A stretch of DNA of 64,000 nucleotides from Dethiobacter sp. (lineage in GTDB: Bacteria; Bacillota; Dethiobacteria; DTU022; UBA8154), in assembly GCA_020725665.1 (NCBI GenBank), contig DYEO01000065.1, positions 1-64,000 of the forward strand. The letters run 5' to 3'. Position 1 is the stretch's first letter. Every line of letters begins with the position of its first letter. The notes below the pieces were generated by a model. The model saw only the letters and a list, made by a program, of their open reading frames with translations. It was not told where the DNA came from and searched no databases. Shown in pieces: positions 35,667-50,600 of this stretch. Position numbers and translations under genes: made by a program.

Positions 35667-38600
35667 CTTTTCAATCTAAGGTCCCAAGTCCAAGATTAAA
35701 TAACAGTCTAAGGCCGAAAGTCTAAGGTCAAAAGTCATTAAGTAACGTATTAGTCTAAAGCAACATAGAGCTGTGAACGAGTTCACCGGCCAAACCCTTG
35801 ACAATATACAGGAAGTGATTGTAGCCAAGACACTCATCCTCTTAGACATTCGACTTTTGACTTTTGACTGATGACAGGCACTCTTACCTCCAAACCTCAG
35901 GAGAAAAAGAGGCCTTTTTTTTGTTATAAAAGACACAGTTAAAAGGGATAATAAAAAAAACGGTGGAGGCCAAAAGTGTTAAAAAGAGCTCATTATTTTA
36001 TTATCGTCCTGATGTTTATTCTGCTGATTACAGCCCTGTTGACCTTCTTCATCTCCTTTCAGATTATGCCTCCCCAGGAAGAGGAGATTCCGCGCCGTTC
36101 CCGACCCGTATTTGCACCTATTGCAGAAGAGTATGGGGAGTATGGGATAGGGGAGGAGAAGGTAATAGAATGGTTCCGGCTGAAGCTGAATAAACGGATG
36201 CATAATAAAAAAATAACGCCAGAAAGGAGGGATAACAATGGATATGGAAGTGGCAAAAGTTATCGAGCTTATCGGCCAGTCCGAAAACAGTTGGGATGAT
36301 GCCATCAGAAATGCCGTGCGCCGCGCTGCACAAACGGTGGATAATATCTCGGGAGTAGAGGTGCTTAATCTGACGGCATCCATCTCTGATGGTGAGATTG
36401 TGGAATATAAGGCTAACGTAAAATTGGCCTTTGGCGTAAACAAAGCTTAGCTTCAAGATCCCGCAACTTGTAAAGACAGTACCTAATTAAAAAATCGACT
36501 GCACATAATGAAGCAATTTAAAATCCTCAAATTGGAAAGGGAGCGAACAGGAAGGTTGTCTGCAGAAAAATTCAAAGAGGGCAAAGGCGTTTTGATTGAC
36601 CAGAACTGGTTTCAAAGTTGGCATAAACTTAAACAGCCCCGGCCTCCTTTAGTTAAGAATATATTGGTCGCTTTCTTTGCAGGAGGGATTGTTTGCTTAT
36701 TAGGACAGTTTATCTTAAACATTTACATTTCCCTCGGTGTCCCCGTGGAGCAGGCCGGTAACCCCACTGTGGCTACTGTTATCTTTCTGGCAGCCCTTTT
36801 AACCGGTTTTGGCGTGTTTGACAACATAGCCCGCCTTGCCGGAGCAGGGTTGGCCGTGCCTGTAACCGGTTTTGCCAACTCTGTTACATCCATGGCTATA
36901 GAGTTCAGGAGAGAAGGGCTGGTGCTGGGGACGGGGTCGAAGATGTTTGCCCTGGCCGGTTCGATCATTGTCTTTGGCGTGGTAACCGCTTTTGTCGTCG
37001 GGCTTATCTCCGCCTTGATTTGACAATCTGTATAAATAAGGGAGGAAAAACCGGTGACGGCGGAATTATTGGTGGAAAAAAGAGCGGGTGAGCAGAGTAT
37101 CGTCCTTGAAAAAAGGGCGGTCCTGCTCGCTCCATCCACTGTGGCCGGTCCCAAGGAAAGCCGGGGTCCCCTGGCCGGCTCTTTTGATCGTTGTTATGAC
37201 GATCTGGTATTAAAGGAAAAGAGTTTTGAACGCGCTGAGTGCCATATGCTGGAAGAGGTCTGTTATCTGGCCATTGGCAAGGCGGGTCTGGTTCCGAATC
37301 AGATTGACTATTATCTTGGAGGCGATCTCTTAAACCAGATCATCAGTGCGTCTTTTTGTGCCCGCAAACTGGCCATTCCTTTTTTCGGCCTTTATGGAGC
37401 CTGCTCCACGCTGGCTGAATCTCTTTGCCTGGCTGGGATGATGATCGAGGGAGGTTTTGCCAGAAATATTTTAGTGGCTGTTTCCAGCCACAACTGCAGC
37501 GCTGAACGTCAATATCGCTACCCTACAGAATATGGTTTCCAAAGGCCGGGTTATGCCCAGTGGACAATTACCGGAGCAGGGGCTGCGGTCATTGGTGTTT
37601 CCGGTGATGGTCCCCGTCTTGAATCCCTGACTCCGGGAAAAGTGGTGGATGCGGATATTAAGGATCCATACGATATGGGATCGGCCATGGCACCGGCTGC
37701 AGCGGATACAATATACACCCATCTTAACGATTTACAAAGAGATCCATCCTACTATGATTTGATCATCACTGGTGACCTGGGAGGCGTTGGTAAAAAACTC
37801 AATGAAGCCATTCTGGAACGCAATGGTGTGAGGATTGCCGCCAACTATACCGACTGTGGCCTGCTTATTTATTACCCCCAACAGCAGGTTGATGCGGGGG
37901 CCAGCGGTTGTGCTTGCAGTGCCCTTGGATTTTTTGGATATTATTACCCGCTGATGCTGAAAAAAGAAATACGCCGCATCCTGCTTGTTGCCACAGGCGC
38001 CCTGCACAGCCCTACCACTTTCCTGCAGGGCGAGAGTATTCCTGCCATAGCCCATGCTGTTTCCCTGGAAATATAAAGGACGGAGGTTAATAAAAATGGG
38101 CAGCTACTTTACCGCTTTTTTGATAGGAGGACTAATCTGTGTGATCGGCCAGCTTTTATTTGACCTGACACCTTTTACACCCGGACATATTCTTTCCGGT
38201 TTTACTGTGGCAGGCGGTATTCTCGGAGGCATCGGCGTCTATGACAGCTTAATCCAGTTTGCCGGGGCCGGCGCCCTTCTGCCCATATCAAGTTTCGGCA
38301 ACGCACTGGCTAAAGGAGCCATGTCCGAAGCTGCGCGCAGTGGTATCCTGGGAGTCCTGACGGGGATGTTCGAGCTGACTTCCACGGGGATTACTGCAAC
38401 AATTCTATTCGGATTTTTCATGGCCGTAGTTTTTAAGCCAAGAGGTTAAATTTTCTCCGGCAAGGGGGAACTGTTCTGTCTGAACCGGTATCCAAAACAA
38501 AAGCCATATCTTCCAAGTTGGAAGAGAATCTGCAGTATCTGCGCCGGAGACTCGGCATAGATATATGTTTTGATATCCTTATCAGGGAGTTTAACCTTGG

Positions 38601-41600
38601 CCGTAAAAAGGCCGCTTTTGTTTTTATCGATGGTTTTGCCAATGGGGATAACTTGATTCTGATCATGCGCTCGTTAATGAAAGCCCGGCATGAGGAGATC
38701 GTTCCCCATACCCTGGATAAAGTAATCATGGAATTATTGCCCTATGGAGAAATATCTCCCGTGGATGACCTGGAAGAGTCGATTGTCGAGTTGCTATCCG
38801 GGCCGTCTCTCCTTTTTATAGACGGGGAAAAGAAAGCCCTTGTTATTGATATTCGACAGTATCCCGCCCGCAGTCCTGAAGAACCCGATATTGAAAAAGT
38901 GACACGCGGTTCACAGGATGGTTTTGTGGAGACATTGCTTTTTAATGTGACGCTGATCCGGAGGCGTATCCGGGACCCGCGGCTGCGTACAGAAATCCTC
39001 AGGATTGGCAGCCGCTCCTTATCGGAAGTGGTCCTGCTGTATATTGAGGATATTGTAAACCCCTCCATTGTGAAAAAGATCAAGGATAAACTTTCAGATA
39101 TCGATGTAGACGGGTTGCCCATGGCTGAAAAATCAGTGGAAGAATTTATTACGGAGAGTATGTGGAACCCTTTTCCGTTGGTGCGCTACACAGAAAGGCC
39201 CGATGTGGCAGCGGTGCACCTGTTGGAAGGACATGTATGCATTATTGTTGACACATCTCCCGCTGTGATGATTGCGCCGGTAACCCTTTTTCACCATATT
39301 CAGCACGCCGAAGAATTTCGTCATAACCCCGTAATCGGTATTTATATCCGCTGGGTGCGCGTATTTGGCATATTTCTTTCCATCTTTCTGGTACCAATCT
39401 GGTTGCTGGTGGCTGATAACCCGGAAATTTTACCGCGTGCTCTGGATTTTATTGGGCCGAAAGAAGAGCCGAATATCCCTTTGTTTATTCAGTTTATTTT
39501 TGCTAATTTTGGCCTGGACTTGCTGCGTCTGGCGAGCATTCATACTCCCTCTCCCCTGGCGACGGCCCTGGGACTGGTGGGAGCGTTGCTTATCGGCCAG
39601 ATTGCCGTGGATGTGGGATTCTTCGTGCCCGAGGTTTTATTGTATATAGGCCTGGTGGCCGTCGGCGTTTTTTCCACGCCGAGTTGGGAACTGAGCCTGG
39701 CTAACCGCTTTGTTCACCTTATTCTTCTTGTGCTTACCGGCTTATTCGGCTTAATCGGTTTTCTAGCCGGTTTGGTGCTGCTGCTGGTCAGGTTGTTATT
39801 TTCGCGTTCATTCGGCGTTCCTTACCTCTGGCCCCTTATACCCCTGGATTTTTCCGCTCTTTTATCCGTTTTGCTGCGCAAGCCCGTTCCCCTGAAGCGA
39901 TTCAGGCCTGCATTTCTGCATACCGGTGACACGGATACAGCGCCTTCGAAAAAAGAATAAAAGAACAACTGGAAAGATTACATTATTAATGTAAAACATA
40001 TCCAGTGTTGCTTTATTCTATTGTTATTTTATGGTATAATAAATGGGAATTATCGCACTACAGCGCAGGTCCATATATAAGGGGACAGGGAAAGTGATGG
40101 TGGATATCGATTGTAAAGGATTTTTTCCCCGTGAAACGGAAGCGCTTCTTTACCGTTTGGGTTACCAGGCAGAAATAGGTTTCTGCAGAGCGTATCTGGT
40201 GGGCGGATTTGTAAGCGACCTCTTGCTGGGAAGGGAAAACCGGAATTTAAATCTTCTGGTGGAGGGGGATGTGCCGGCCTATGCCCGCCGCCTGCAGCGG
40301 TCGCTGCCGGGGAAAGCCCAATGGTGCGATATCCTGAGGACGGCAACGGTTCATTTACCTGGAAGCTTTATCATTAAAATAAGCACGCTTAAAACAGACT
40401 TAAACATCCTTTCAGGGGAAGAACCCAATACAACAGTTTCTCTAAAAAATGAACTGTATCAACGTGATTTTACGATAAATACCATGGCCCTGGTGCTAAA
40501 TCCCGAAAATTTCTGTCGCCTTCATGATTTTTTCGATGGAGTAAAGGACCTGGATAAGGGAACGATCCGGGTCCTTTACAGTCTCAGTTTTGTTGACGAT
40601 CCGTTGCGTCTTTTGCGGGCCCTGAGAATGGAAAGGAGGTATGGATTCAATATCGATGGTGAAACAAGCAGGCTCATGAGCGCTGCCATCGCCGGCAGAG
40701 TACTGCACAAGGTAAGCAGGGAAGGGATTACCCGGGAATTGCGCCTTATCTTTAATGAGCCAAAACCTTCCCGTGTATTGCTGCGCCTGCATGAGCTTGG
40801 ATTATGGCAGCAGGTCTTCCCCCGGCTTTCTTATAACAAGGCTATACTTGTGCGCTTGCAGGGTCTGGAACAGATGTACGCCAGCCTTCTTCTTGCAGAA
40901 AAAAGACCATTCCGGTATAATACCTTTATTATTTATCTCTGCGCCCTCTTATACGGTCTTTCCCGTCATGATTCCCAGTATCTTGCCCATGTACTGCGCC
41001 TGAAGAGAGGGGAAAGAGAAGAAATGATGAAAATACTGGATTCCGTCACGTCTGTTCCGGAAAAAAATGCGGGCAACGGGGATAATGAAAATGGTCTAAT
41101 AAACTGGCTCATAAACAAATGTACAGGGGAGAAAGGGGCAAAGCAGGAAAATGTTTCTTAATAACCCGGAGGAATTATTATGGCGTATTCCCGCCCTGCT
41201 GATCGCCATTACTTTTCACGAGTACGCTCATGCGCGCATGGCTTATGCCTGGGGTGATCCCACGGCTAAACTGCAGGGCCGGTTAACGCTCAATCCCATT
41301 TCTCACCTGGACCCTGTCGGTACACTTATGCTGTTAATTGCCCGTTTTGGTTGGGCAAGGCCGGTTCCGATTAATCCGGCTAATTTCCGGGACCAGCGCC
41401 GGGGCCTTTTTTGGGTCTCACTGGCGGGACCGGGCATGAACCTGTTGCTTGGATTTGCGGCTGCCTTCCTGTTGATGAAATTCACCAGCCCGGGGAATGC
41501 ATTTCATAGCTTTATGGTAAATGTAATGATTTTTAATGTCTTCCTTGCGGTTTTTAACATTGTACCCCTGCCTCCTCTGGATGGCTCAAAGATGCTGGTA

Positions 41601-44600
41601 TCCCTTTTACCAAAACGCTATTTGCATTATTATTATGCAGTTGAACCTTATGGACCTTTTCTTTTAATCGTGTTGCTGTTATTCGGTTTGTTACCCGTTT
41701 TTCTTGTACCTATTTCCTTCTTTATCATTGATCTTTTCCGGTTTCTGATTAGTTTGCTTATTCCTTAAGGGTAAAAAGTTAAGTAACTGTAAAGCAGAAC
41801 TGTTTTTTCAAGGAGATGATCTAATGCAAGGGGAAAAAGGGGTTATATTCAGCGGCATGAGGCCCACGGGCAGGCTACACATCGGAAACCTGTTGGGGGC
41901 TTTGGAAAACTGGGTCAGGCTGCAGGATGAGTACCATTGTTTTTACTGCATTGTGGACTGGCATGCCATGACCACAGATTATGAGAATCCCGGCCATATT
42001 AACGAAAATGTGCGGGAAATGGTTATGGACTGGCTGAGCTGCGGTATGGATCCCGAAAAATCAGTGGTTTTTCGTCAATCTGATGTAAAAGAGCACGCGG
42101 AACTGCATCTTCTCCTCTCCATGGTAACGCCCCTTTCCTGGCTGGAACGCTGCCCTACCTACAAGGATCAGTTGCAACAGATTGAGGGCCGTAACCTGGC
42201 AACCTATGGTTTTATTGGATACCCGGTACTGCAGGCCGCGGACATCCTTCTCTACAAGGCAAATGCCGTTCCTGTGGGGGAAGATCAGGCCGCTCACCTG
42301 GAACTGACCCGGGAAATCGTACGCCGCTTTAATTATATATACGGCAAAAAAGTATTTCCCGAGCCGGAAACTCTGCATAACGAATACAGGGTTGTTTTGG
42401 GACTGGACAGGCGTAAAATGAGTAAGAGCTATGATAACACTATCGATATTGCTGCCGGGCCGGATGAGATTTCCCAAAAAGTGCGTATGATGATAACCGA
42501 CCCGGCCCGTATCCGTAAAAACGATCCGGGGAATCCCACGATCTGTTCTGTGTTCGCTTTCCACCGTATTTTTAATACGGAAGGGCTGGAGGAAGTGGAA
42601 CTAAGTTGCAGCCGCGGCGAAATGGGTTGCGTGGAGTGTAAGGATAATCTCTCTCAGATACTGTTGCAGTACCTGGAACCCATCCACAAACGTCGCAGGG
42701 AATTGGAGAATAACCCCCGCAGGGTGACGGAGATCCTGGAAGAAGGCCGTAAAAAGGCGCAACAGGTGGCGCGTGTAACGATGGAAGAAGTTCGCTCAAT
42801 CATGGGGCTGCAGTAATTACTCAGGAGTCAGGAGTAAGCATAAGAGAATCGGCAAACATTTGAAGACTTGCTAGTCGTATACACTGCACATCCTGTATTC
42901 TGCCCTGAATACTGAATACTGAATACCGAATACCGAATTCTGACTACCTGAGTAGAAATATAATAATTATTACTTATCAGGTTAGGAAATAAAAAATGAT
43001 GTATCATCCATCTGGTTTCAAGACTTCATTCCCCCAGGCAAACGCTTACTGTGTGAAGCTTCCCGGATTTGAGGGTCCCTTTGATCTTCTTTATAACCTG
43101 GTGGCCCGGGAAAAAGTTGATATCCGAGATATCTCCGTTGCGCACATCGTGGATCAGTACATGCAGTATTTATCTTCCATGCAGGAACTGCAGATCAATG
43201 TAGCCGGAGAATTCCTGTTAATGGCTGCATCGTTACTGCAGTTAAAGTCGCGCCTTCTGCTGCCCCGTTTACCCTCAACCCCCGGGGATAGGGAAGAAGA
43301 GGCTTACTTCTTTGGTTCCAAGGAGGACCTGGTACGCAGCCTGCTTGCGTACAGGCGTTTCAAACTGCTGGCAGGGGAGTTGCGGCGTCGTGAAAGGGCA
43401 CAACACGGCATTTTTTTGCGTACCCCGCAAGGAGCGGATGTGATGACTGTAAATATGCAGCCGAGCCTTTTCCCCTATTCCCCGGAAAGCCTGCAGAAAG
43501 CGTTGGTGCGCCTCCGGGAAAGAAAGACGGCGGAAAAAGTGAGGAAAGTTACCCTGCCGGAGGAGGTCTCTTTTCGCTCGATCATGCATAAGATTCTTAC
43601 CGCACTGCAGAAGACAGGTAAGGCAGTCCGTTACCTCGATGAATTTTTACATGAATGGAACAAAAAAGAGCTGGTGGTTGCTTTTTTTGCTTTCCTGGAA
43701 CTGGCCCGTCGGGGGCGGCTAAGCCTTGTCCAGGAAAAATTATTTGACCGTATCCGCATATCCTTTAATTACGGCAGACTAAGATGATGTTTTAAGAACA
43801 GGGGGTGCCTGCTGTTTGTAATGAAAAGGAAAATCCAAATGACAGTATTTCTCTTGTAGCCATATTGGAAGCAATTCTTTTTTTAAGCAGTGAACCTTTA
43901 ACACTGTCGAAATTACAGGAGATTTGCAATGTTGCGGAACGGGAGATCGTCAATTCCCTGGAGATGCTGCGCCACTCTCTGGAGAGGCCGGAAAGGGGAT
44001 TGCTTCTTTTACATACGGCAGCAGGATTCCGCCTGGGTACAAAACCGGAACTGGCTGCCTTTCTGGAGAAGCTCTGGGAAGAAGAGCAGATCAGCCCTGT
44101 TCTTTCCCCTGCTGCCCTGGAAACGCTCGCCATTATCGCTGTAAAGCAACCTGTTACGCGGGTAGAGATTGAAAAAATTCGCGGTGTAAACGTGGACGGG
44201 GTGCTCGAAAACCTGCTGAAAAGGAATTTAATTAAGATTGGCGGGCGCAGGGAAGGACTGGGCCGACCACATCTTTATATTACGACAGAATATTTTCTCC
44301 AGTATTTCGGGTTAAAAGGTCCGGAAGAGTTGGAGAACCTGCTGCAGGATTCAGACCCTGAATCTCCAGACGTACCTGTTGATTGAGAAGAATGGTTTTT
44401 CACCTGAAAAAAGGAGAAACTAAGGAGAAGGCAAGCATTATGTAAAGGCAGGCAAACATGTCTATCTCCAGCTGGTTCCTTTATTTTTTTGCATCTCTTG
44501 TGCTGTTGTTTTTTATCCTGTTTGTTCCCTTTACGCTGCGCATAAAACTGCACAACCTGCGGGATGATAATACTATCTTTGTTTCTGTTAAAGTAATACT

Positions 44601-47600
44601 GTTCCGGCGCATACCGCTTTTTTCCCTGCAAAGATTATGGGGCAGGAAAAAGGGTGAAAATGAGGATTTTACCCCTGAAGTGCTTTTTAAACGTTTGCAA
44701 GGGCTTGGCCAAGGTCTTTCCCCGGGAAAAAGATTGCGGCATGGTATTGTTTACTTGTTGCGCCTGGGAGGAGCTCTTCAATGGCACGAACTGACTTTAT
44801 TACTCAGGGCCGGTACCGGTGACCCGGCCGTAACGGGGTTGACTATCGGAGTGCTGCACTCATTGGGCAGTATGCTCTTACAAACCCTGAGGCGATACTG
44901 GCGTTTCGGGAAGAAACCCCCGCTGTTCCTTATTTACCCTTCCTTCCTGGAACAGGAGTTGAAATTTTTTATTGCTATAGAGTGCAGTGCCGGAGTGGGC
45001 CGGCTATTATACAGCGTCCTATTCCCCCGTTTAAATAAAAAGGAGGTGACCCGCCGGTGGCAGAACAACATCCCATTCAAACCCTGATGCAAACTGCTAT
45101 GGAAAACTTGAAAGAAATGATTGATGTGAACAAAGTAGTTGGAGATGCAGTAGAGACTCCGGACGGGCATGTGATTATTCCCGTATCAAAGGTCAGTTTT
45201 GGTTTTGTTGCGGGGGGATCGGAGTTTGAAGGTTATGGAGAAGAAGTAAAAAAGACCTTACCGGCCGGCAGGGATGGTTTTCCTTTCGGTGGAGGCAGCG
45301 GTGGTGGTGTATCGCTACGCCCCGTGGCTTTTCTTGTGGCCGGTCCCGGAGAAATAAGGCTCCTGCCCGTTGATCGCGGCGCAGCTATAGATCGGATCAT
45401 TGATGCTGCGCCCCAGTTAATTAAGTACATACAGGGATTTTTGGCAGGACGGGGAAAAAAAGAGGATAAGGAAGGGTGCCCAAGAATTTAAACGTAAAGA
45501 GTTTATCAAACTATCCATAGTCGTGTTCAGCAAATTATTGAAGGGCTTTCAGTTTTGGCTGTAAGCCCTTTTTCATTTATCATAAATAGAGTGACTGTAG
45601 AATAAACTTTATGGTATAAGTGGGCAAAAGGGGAAGGGATATGCTTAAGATTAGTCTGCGTAAAGCTTCAGCCTTCCTGGCGATCATTATTATGTTCTGC
45701 CTTTTCCTGTTCCCAAAAAGCGTTGCCGCTGCGGATATGGGTCTGACCATTTCAGCGGAAGCGGCAGTCCTGCTGGACTGGAACAGTGGCAGGATTCTCT
45801 ATGCCCGTAAACCTCATCTGCCGAAACCGATGGCCAGCACCACCAAGATCATGACGGCCATCCTTGCCCTGGAAATGGGCACTCTCGACGAACTGGTGGT
45901 GACTAGCCCCCGTGCCGCCAGCACCGGTGGGTCTTCCATCTGGTTGGAGGAGGGGGAAGAAAAAACGCTGGAGGAGTTGCTTTACGGGTTAATGCTCCGT
46001 TCAGGGAACGACGCCGCGGTTGCTATTGCTGAGCATATAGCGGGTAAGGAAAACTCCTTTGCAGAGATTATGACACGGAGAGCGCGGGATCTGGGAGCAA
46101 GGAACACATCTTTTCGTAATCCGCATGGTCTGCATCATGAAGAGCATTATACAACGGCATACGACCTGTCTCTGATTGCCGCACATGCCATGGGAATCAG
46201 CAAATTTAAGGAAATTATTACCACAGACCATATCATTATCTCCTGGCCCGGCCATCCCTGGGATAGACATCTATACAACCAGAACAGGTTACTGGAGATC
46301 TATCAGGGAGCAGAGGGAATTAAAACAGGGTGGACCACGCCTGCGGGTCGTTGTTTTGTCGGTGCTGCAACGAGAGAGGGCCGCAGGCTGGTCGTGGTTC
46401 TGCTCAATGCCCCTCAGATGTGGGAGGATACCATTAAACTGTTGGATTACGGTTTTGACAGCTTTACTTATCAACAACTAATAGACGGGGGTCAGCACCT
46501 GAAAACAATACCTGTCTTAAATTGCCAGGCGGGAAAGGTTACCGTAATGGCTGCCCGGCCTTTTGTATATCCTATGCAAGCGGGAGAGGAGGGGAAAGTA
46601 AGCTACCGTTTTGTTGTCAGCGACTCTCTGCAAGCTCCCCTGCGAGCCGGGGAAAGAATCGGAGAATTGGAAATATTATTTGAGCGTGAGTTGATTGGCC
46701 TGGTGGATTTGGTGACTGTGGAGGAAGTTAAAATATTAACCCTCTGGCAGCGCATAAAAAGAATGATGGGAAGAGGAGTTTAACGTGGTTAACCTGCTCT
46801 GGGCCGGTATGATCGTCTCTGCTATTATCATAGCCGGGATTAACGGCAATATAGGGACGGTTACCCAAACAATTTTTTCATCTGCGGAAAAAGCAGTCGG
46901 TATAGCCTTCAGTCTTATCAGTATTATGACCTTCTGGCTGGGTATTATGAAAGTAATAGAAAAATCCGGTTTTATCAACGTAGTCATATTCTTTCTAAAA
47001 CCTCTTGCTTACTGGCTCTTTCCAGGAGTTCCCCGCAATCACCAGGCGATGAACGCAATGTTGATGAATATGAGCGCAAACCTGCTGGGGATGGGTAATG
47101 CAGCCACACCTTTCGGCATTAAAGCAATGGATGAACTGCAAAAGCTCAATCCCCATCCGGATACGGCCACAGATGATATGTGTACATTTTTGGCCATAAA
47201 TACAGCCAGTTTAACACTCATACCCACAACTATTATCGCCATCAGGACGGCAACAGGTGCACAAAACCCCACCGACATTATCGGAACCACCATCGTAGCC
47301 ACCTTATGCTCCACAATGACGGCTGTTTTCTGCGACCGCATCTACCGCCGCTACAATCTCTGGAAAAACAATTCAAGAAACCTCTAAGGATGCCAAACGG
47401 AGGAAACAGATGGACATTTATTCTTTAGTCAATGCCATTACCCTCTGGGTTGTTCCCGGCCTCATCTTGTTTGCCCTTCTCTATGCCTCTTATCGACGCG
47501 TAAAGGTATTCGACACCTTTGTTGAAGGGGCAAAAGAAGGGTTTAACATGTCAATACGCCTCATTCCCTTCCTAGTAGGTATGATCGTGGCGATAGGGCT

Positions 47601-50600
47601 TTTTCGCGAAAGTGGCGCCATGGAACTCTTAAGCCGTCTATTCATACCTATATTAAATATAATAGGTATGCCTCCCGATCTTCTTCCCCTGGCGGTCATG
47701 CGACCTGTCTCCGGCAGCAGTGCCCTGGCCATAACCACGGAAATCATGAATACGTACGGTCCCGATTCTCTTATCGGTCGCATGGCTGCTACTATGCAGG
47801 GGAGTACCGATACAACACTGTTTGTTCTCACCGTTTATTTTGGTGCCGTGGGTATAAAGAAGACCAGGTATGCACTTAACGTAGGTTTACTGGCGGATGC
47901 AGCAGGGCTCATCACTGCGGTTCTGGTATGCCGGGTGGTTTTTAGTTAAAAAATATTATATAATCAGATACAATAAATGATTATCAAAATAGATTTCTGG
48001 GGACAAGCCGGTAAAGAGTGTTTATGGGGCAGGGGTTGAAAGCTTTAATGGATAGGGTCAGGTTACATAAGTTTATGGCGGCTTGCGGCGTCGCATCACG
48101 CCGCGCTGCGGAAAAAATGATTGCCGATGGGAGGGTTAAGGTTAACGGAACAGTGGTCACAACAGCGGGGTACACCATAAATCCCCATATAGACAGGGTT
48201 GAACTTGACGAAAAGTTGGTGCAGGTAAAAAAAGACAAACAGTATTATTTGTTATATAAACCCAGAGGAACGCTTACTACAGTAAGTGATCCTTTCGGGC
48301 GGCGAACGGTCATGGAGTTGTTGGAGCGAAAGGATGTATTTCCTGTGGGCAGACTTGATCTGGATACGGAGGGACTTCTTTTACTGACTGATGATGGGGA
48401 ACTGGCTTATCGTCTTACTCATCCCCGTTTTAAGGTAAAAAAGAAATATCTCGCCTGGGTGAAGGGAAAACCCAGTGAAGAAAAGTTGAAACTATTACGG
48501 GAAGGGGTCCAACTGGAGGAAGGACCAGTATCTCCCGCGCGTGTTGAATTGTTGGCTGAACGCGGTGGGAAAAGCATTCTCCATATTACCATACATGAAG
48601 GGAAAAAGCGGCAAGTGAAACGCATGTGTGCGGCGATCGGTCATCCGGTTATCACACTGAAAAGGGTAGCATTCGCCTTTCTGACGCTGCAAGGGTTAAA
48701 GCCTGGTGAATACCGCCGCTTGACTACAGAAGAAGTAAAAAAGCTTCTGCATTATGCAGGATTGCCTGACAGTTGACATTTAGCTGCACAAAATCTGCGT
48801 GGGACACAGTTTATTATTTCGAAAAGGGACAAGCTTATTCCACGGTTGGGAAAGGACAAGCATGCAAAAAGTATATCTTATCAGGCATGGTGAAACGGAA
48901 TGGAACAGGCAGTTACGCTACCAGGGTCAACGGGACATTTCTCTCAATGAAGAAGGACGCAGGCAGGCGATGCTTATAGCAGATTACCTGAGTCAAGAAA
49001 ATATTGAGGCCGTTTTCAGCAGCCCGCTGTTGCGCGCCAGGGAAACTGCAGCGCAAATTGCCGCAAAGCACGGCCTGGGAATCCACTTGGAAGAATGCCT
49101 GCTGGAAATTGATTTCGGTGAATGGGAAGGGCGGCTTTACACGGATTTTGAAGAAGAACAGCGGCTTATAGCGGAACGCTGGTTTATTAACCCGGAATCC
49201 GTATCCATCCCGGGCGGCGAGCTTTACCCTGCATTCAGAGAGAGAGTATTAGCTGGTTACCAGCGAATTTTGCACGGCAACAATAAGAGCAAAGTATTAG
49301 TAACACATGCCGGGGTAATCCGTGTTATTGTATCCGCGGTGCTGGAAATGCCTGCCAATATCCTGGCCCGGCTCAGGCTTTCACCGGCTTCGCTGACGAT
49401 TCTTCTCTATGACGACTGGGGAAACCCGTATCTTGAACTCTTAAATGGCGCCTCCCACTTAACGGGCCGTTAAAATAGTGAGAGTTTTCGCATTTTCGGA
49501 AGGAAGCTTGCAGGATTAATTAAACATTTCACGAATTCACTACCTTAATTCGTTTAAAATCAATAATCACGGATAAAATAAAAGTTGAAATTCCAAATGT
49601 CTTCCAACATCCAATATCGGCATTTTGGGGAGGATGGTTGTACATATGTTGAAACCGGATGCGGGAACGCGGGAAAAAGATAAGGGAGATTATCCAGTTG
49701 ACCGTCAGAGCTTTGCAGATAATAAACGTATAAAATTTAAAGTCCGATTTGATTACAGAGGCAAACCGAAACCGGCCCGCTTTTTCTTTGGCGGTCGTAA
49801 AACGGAAGATGTGGCACAGGAAATCAGGGAACAGCAGGTTACATTGTGGCGTAATCTCCCCCTGCAGGGTATTTTTGTAGAGGGAATTGACCTGGGAGAG
49901 ATATATAATCTTTATGATGAAGAACTGGACGACGAGGTAGCTTTTGCTCCGCTGGAGCTTATCGTTTACGCAGATACGCTTGAAGACTTGCTGCGCTTTA
50001 TTATGCGCGAGGAATTTCGTCGCATTGAGATCATGGAGCCCCCAAGCCTTGTTTTAAACTGCAGGGATGTGGAGAAGTTACTCTTTCGTATAAGTGAAAT
50101 TATGCAGAAAAGGTTTTTTACGAAAGGTAAAGTCAACTGAATCAATCTAAAGTCCAAAGTCCAAAGTCCAAAGTCTAAAGTTTAAAGTCATTAAGTAAAC
50201 GTCTCATCCCCATCAGGTATGAAAGCCCCTTTTGCAGCATAACATTATGGGTAAAGGAGGGCTTTTTATATGGATTACGATAAATGGTTGCAACGCTTTA
50301 CAACACGGGTGGAGAGATTTGTTTTCCGCTTTACACTTATCGTTGTCGTACTCCTTTTCCTAGTCCAGGCTGTACTTATGAATGATCATTTAAGGCCTTA
50401 TCTCAGCTACACCGATCAGTTTGAAGGAAGGGCTTTACAGGAAGATCTTCAGAAAGTGATTGCCGGAAAGGTGGAACAGGGCAAGTCTCAAGGGTTGGAA
50501 GAGCCGGCTGTATTACTTGAACTTATTCCCCCTCCGGGTGAAAAACCACCTGATTTAACCCTGTTTGTTAACGGAAAGCCGTACGCCCCCCTGGGAGAGG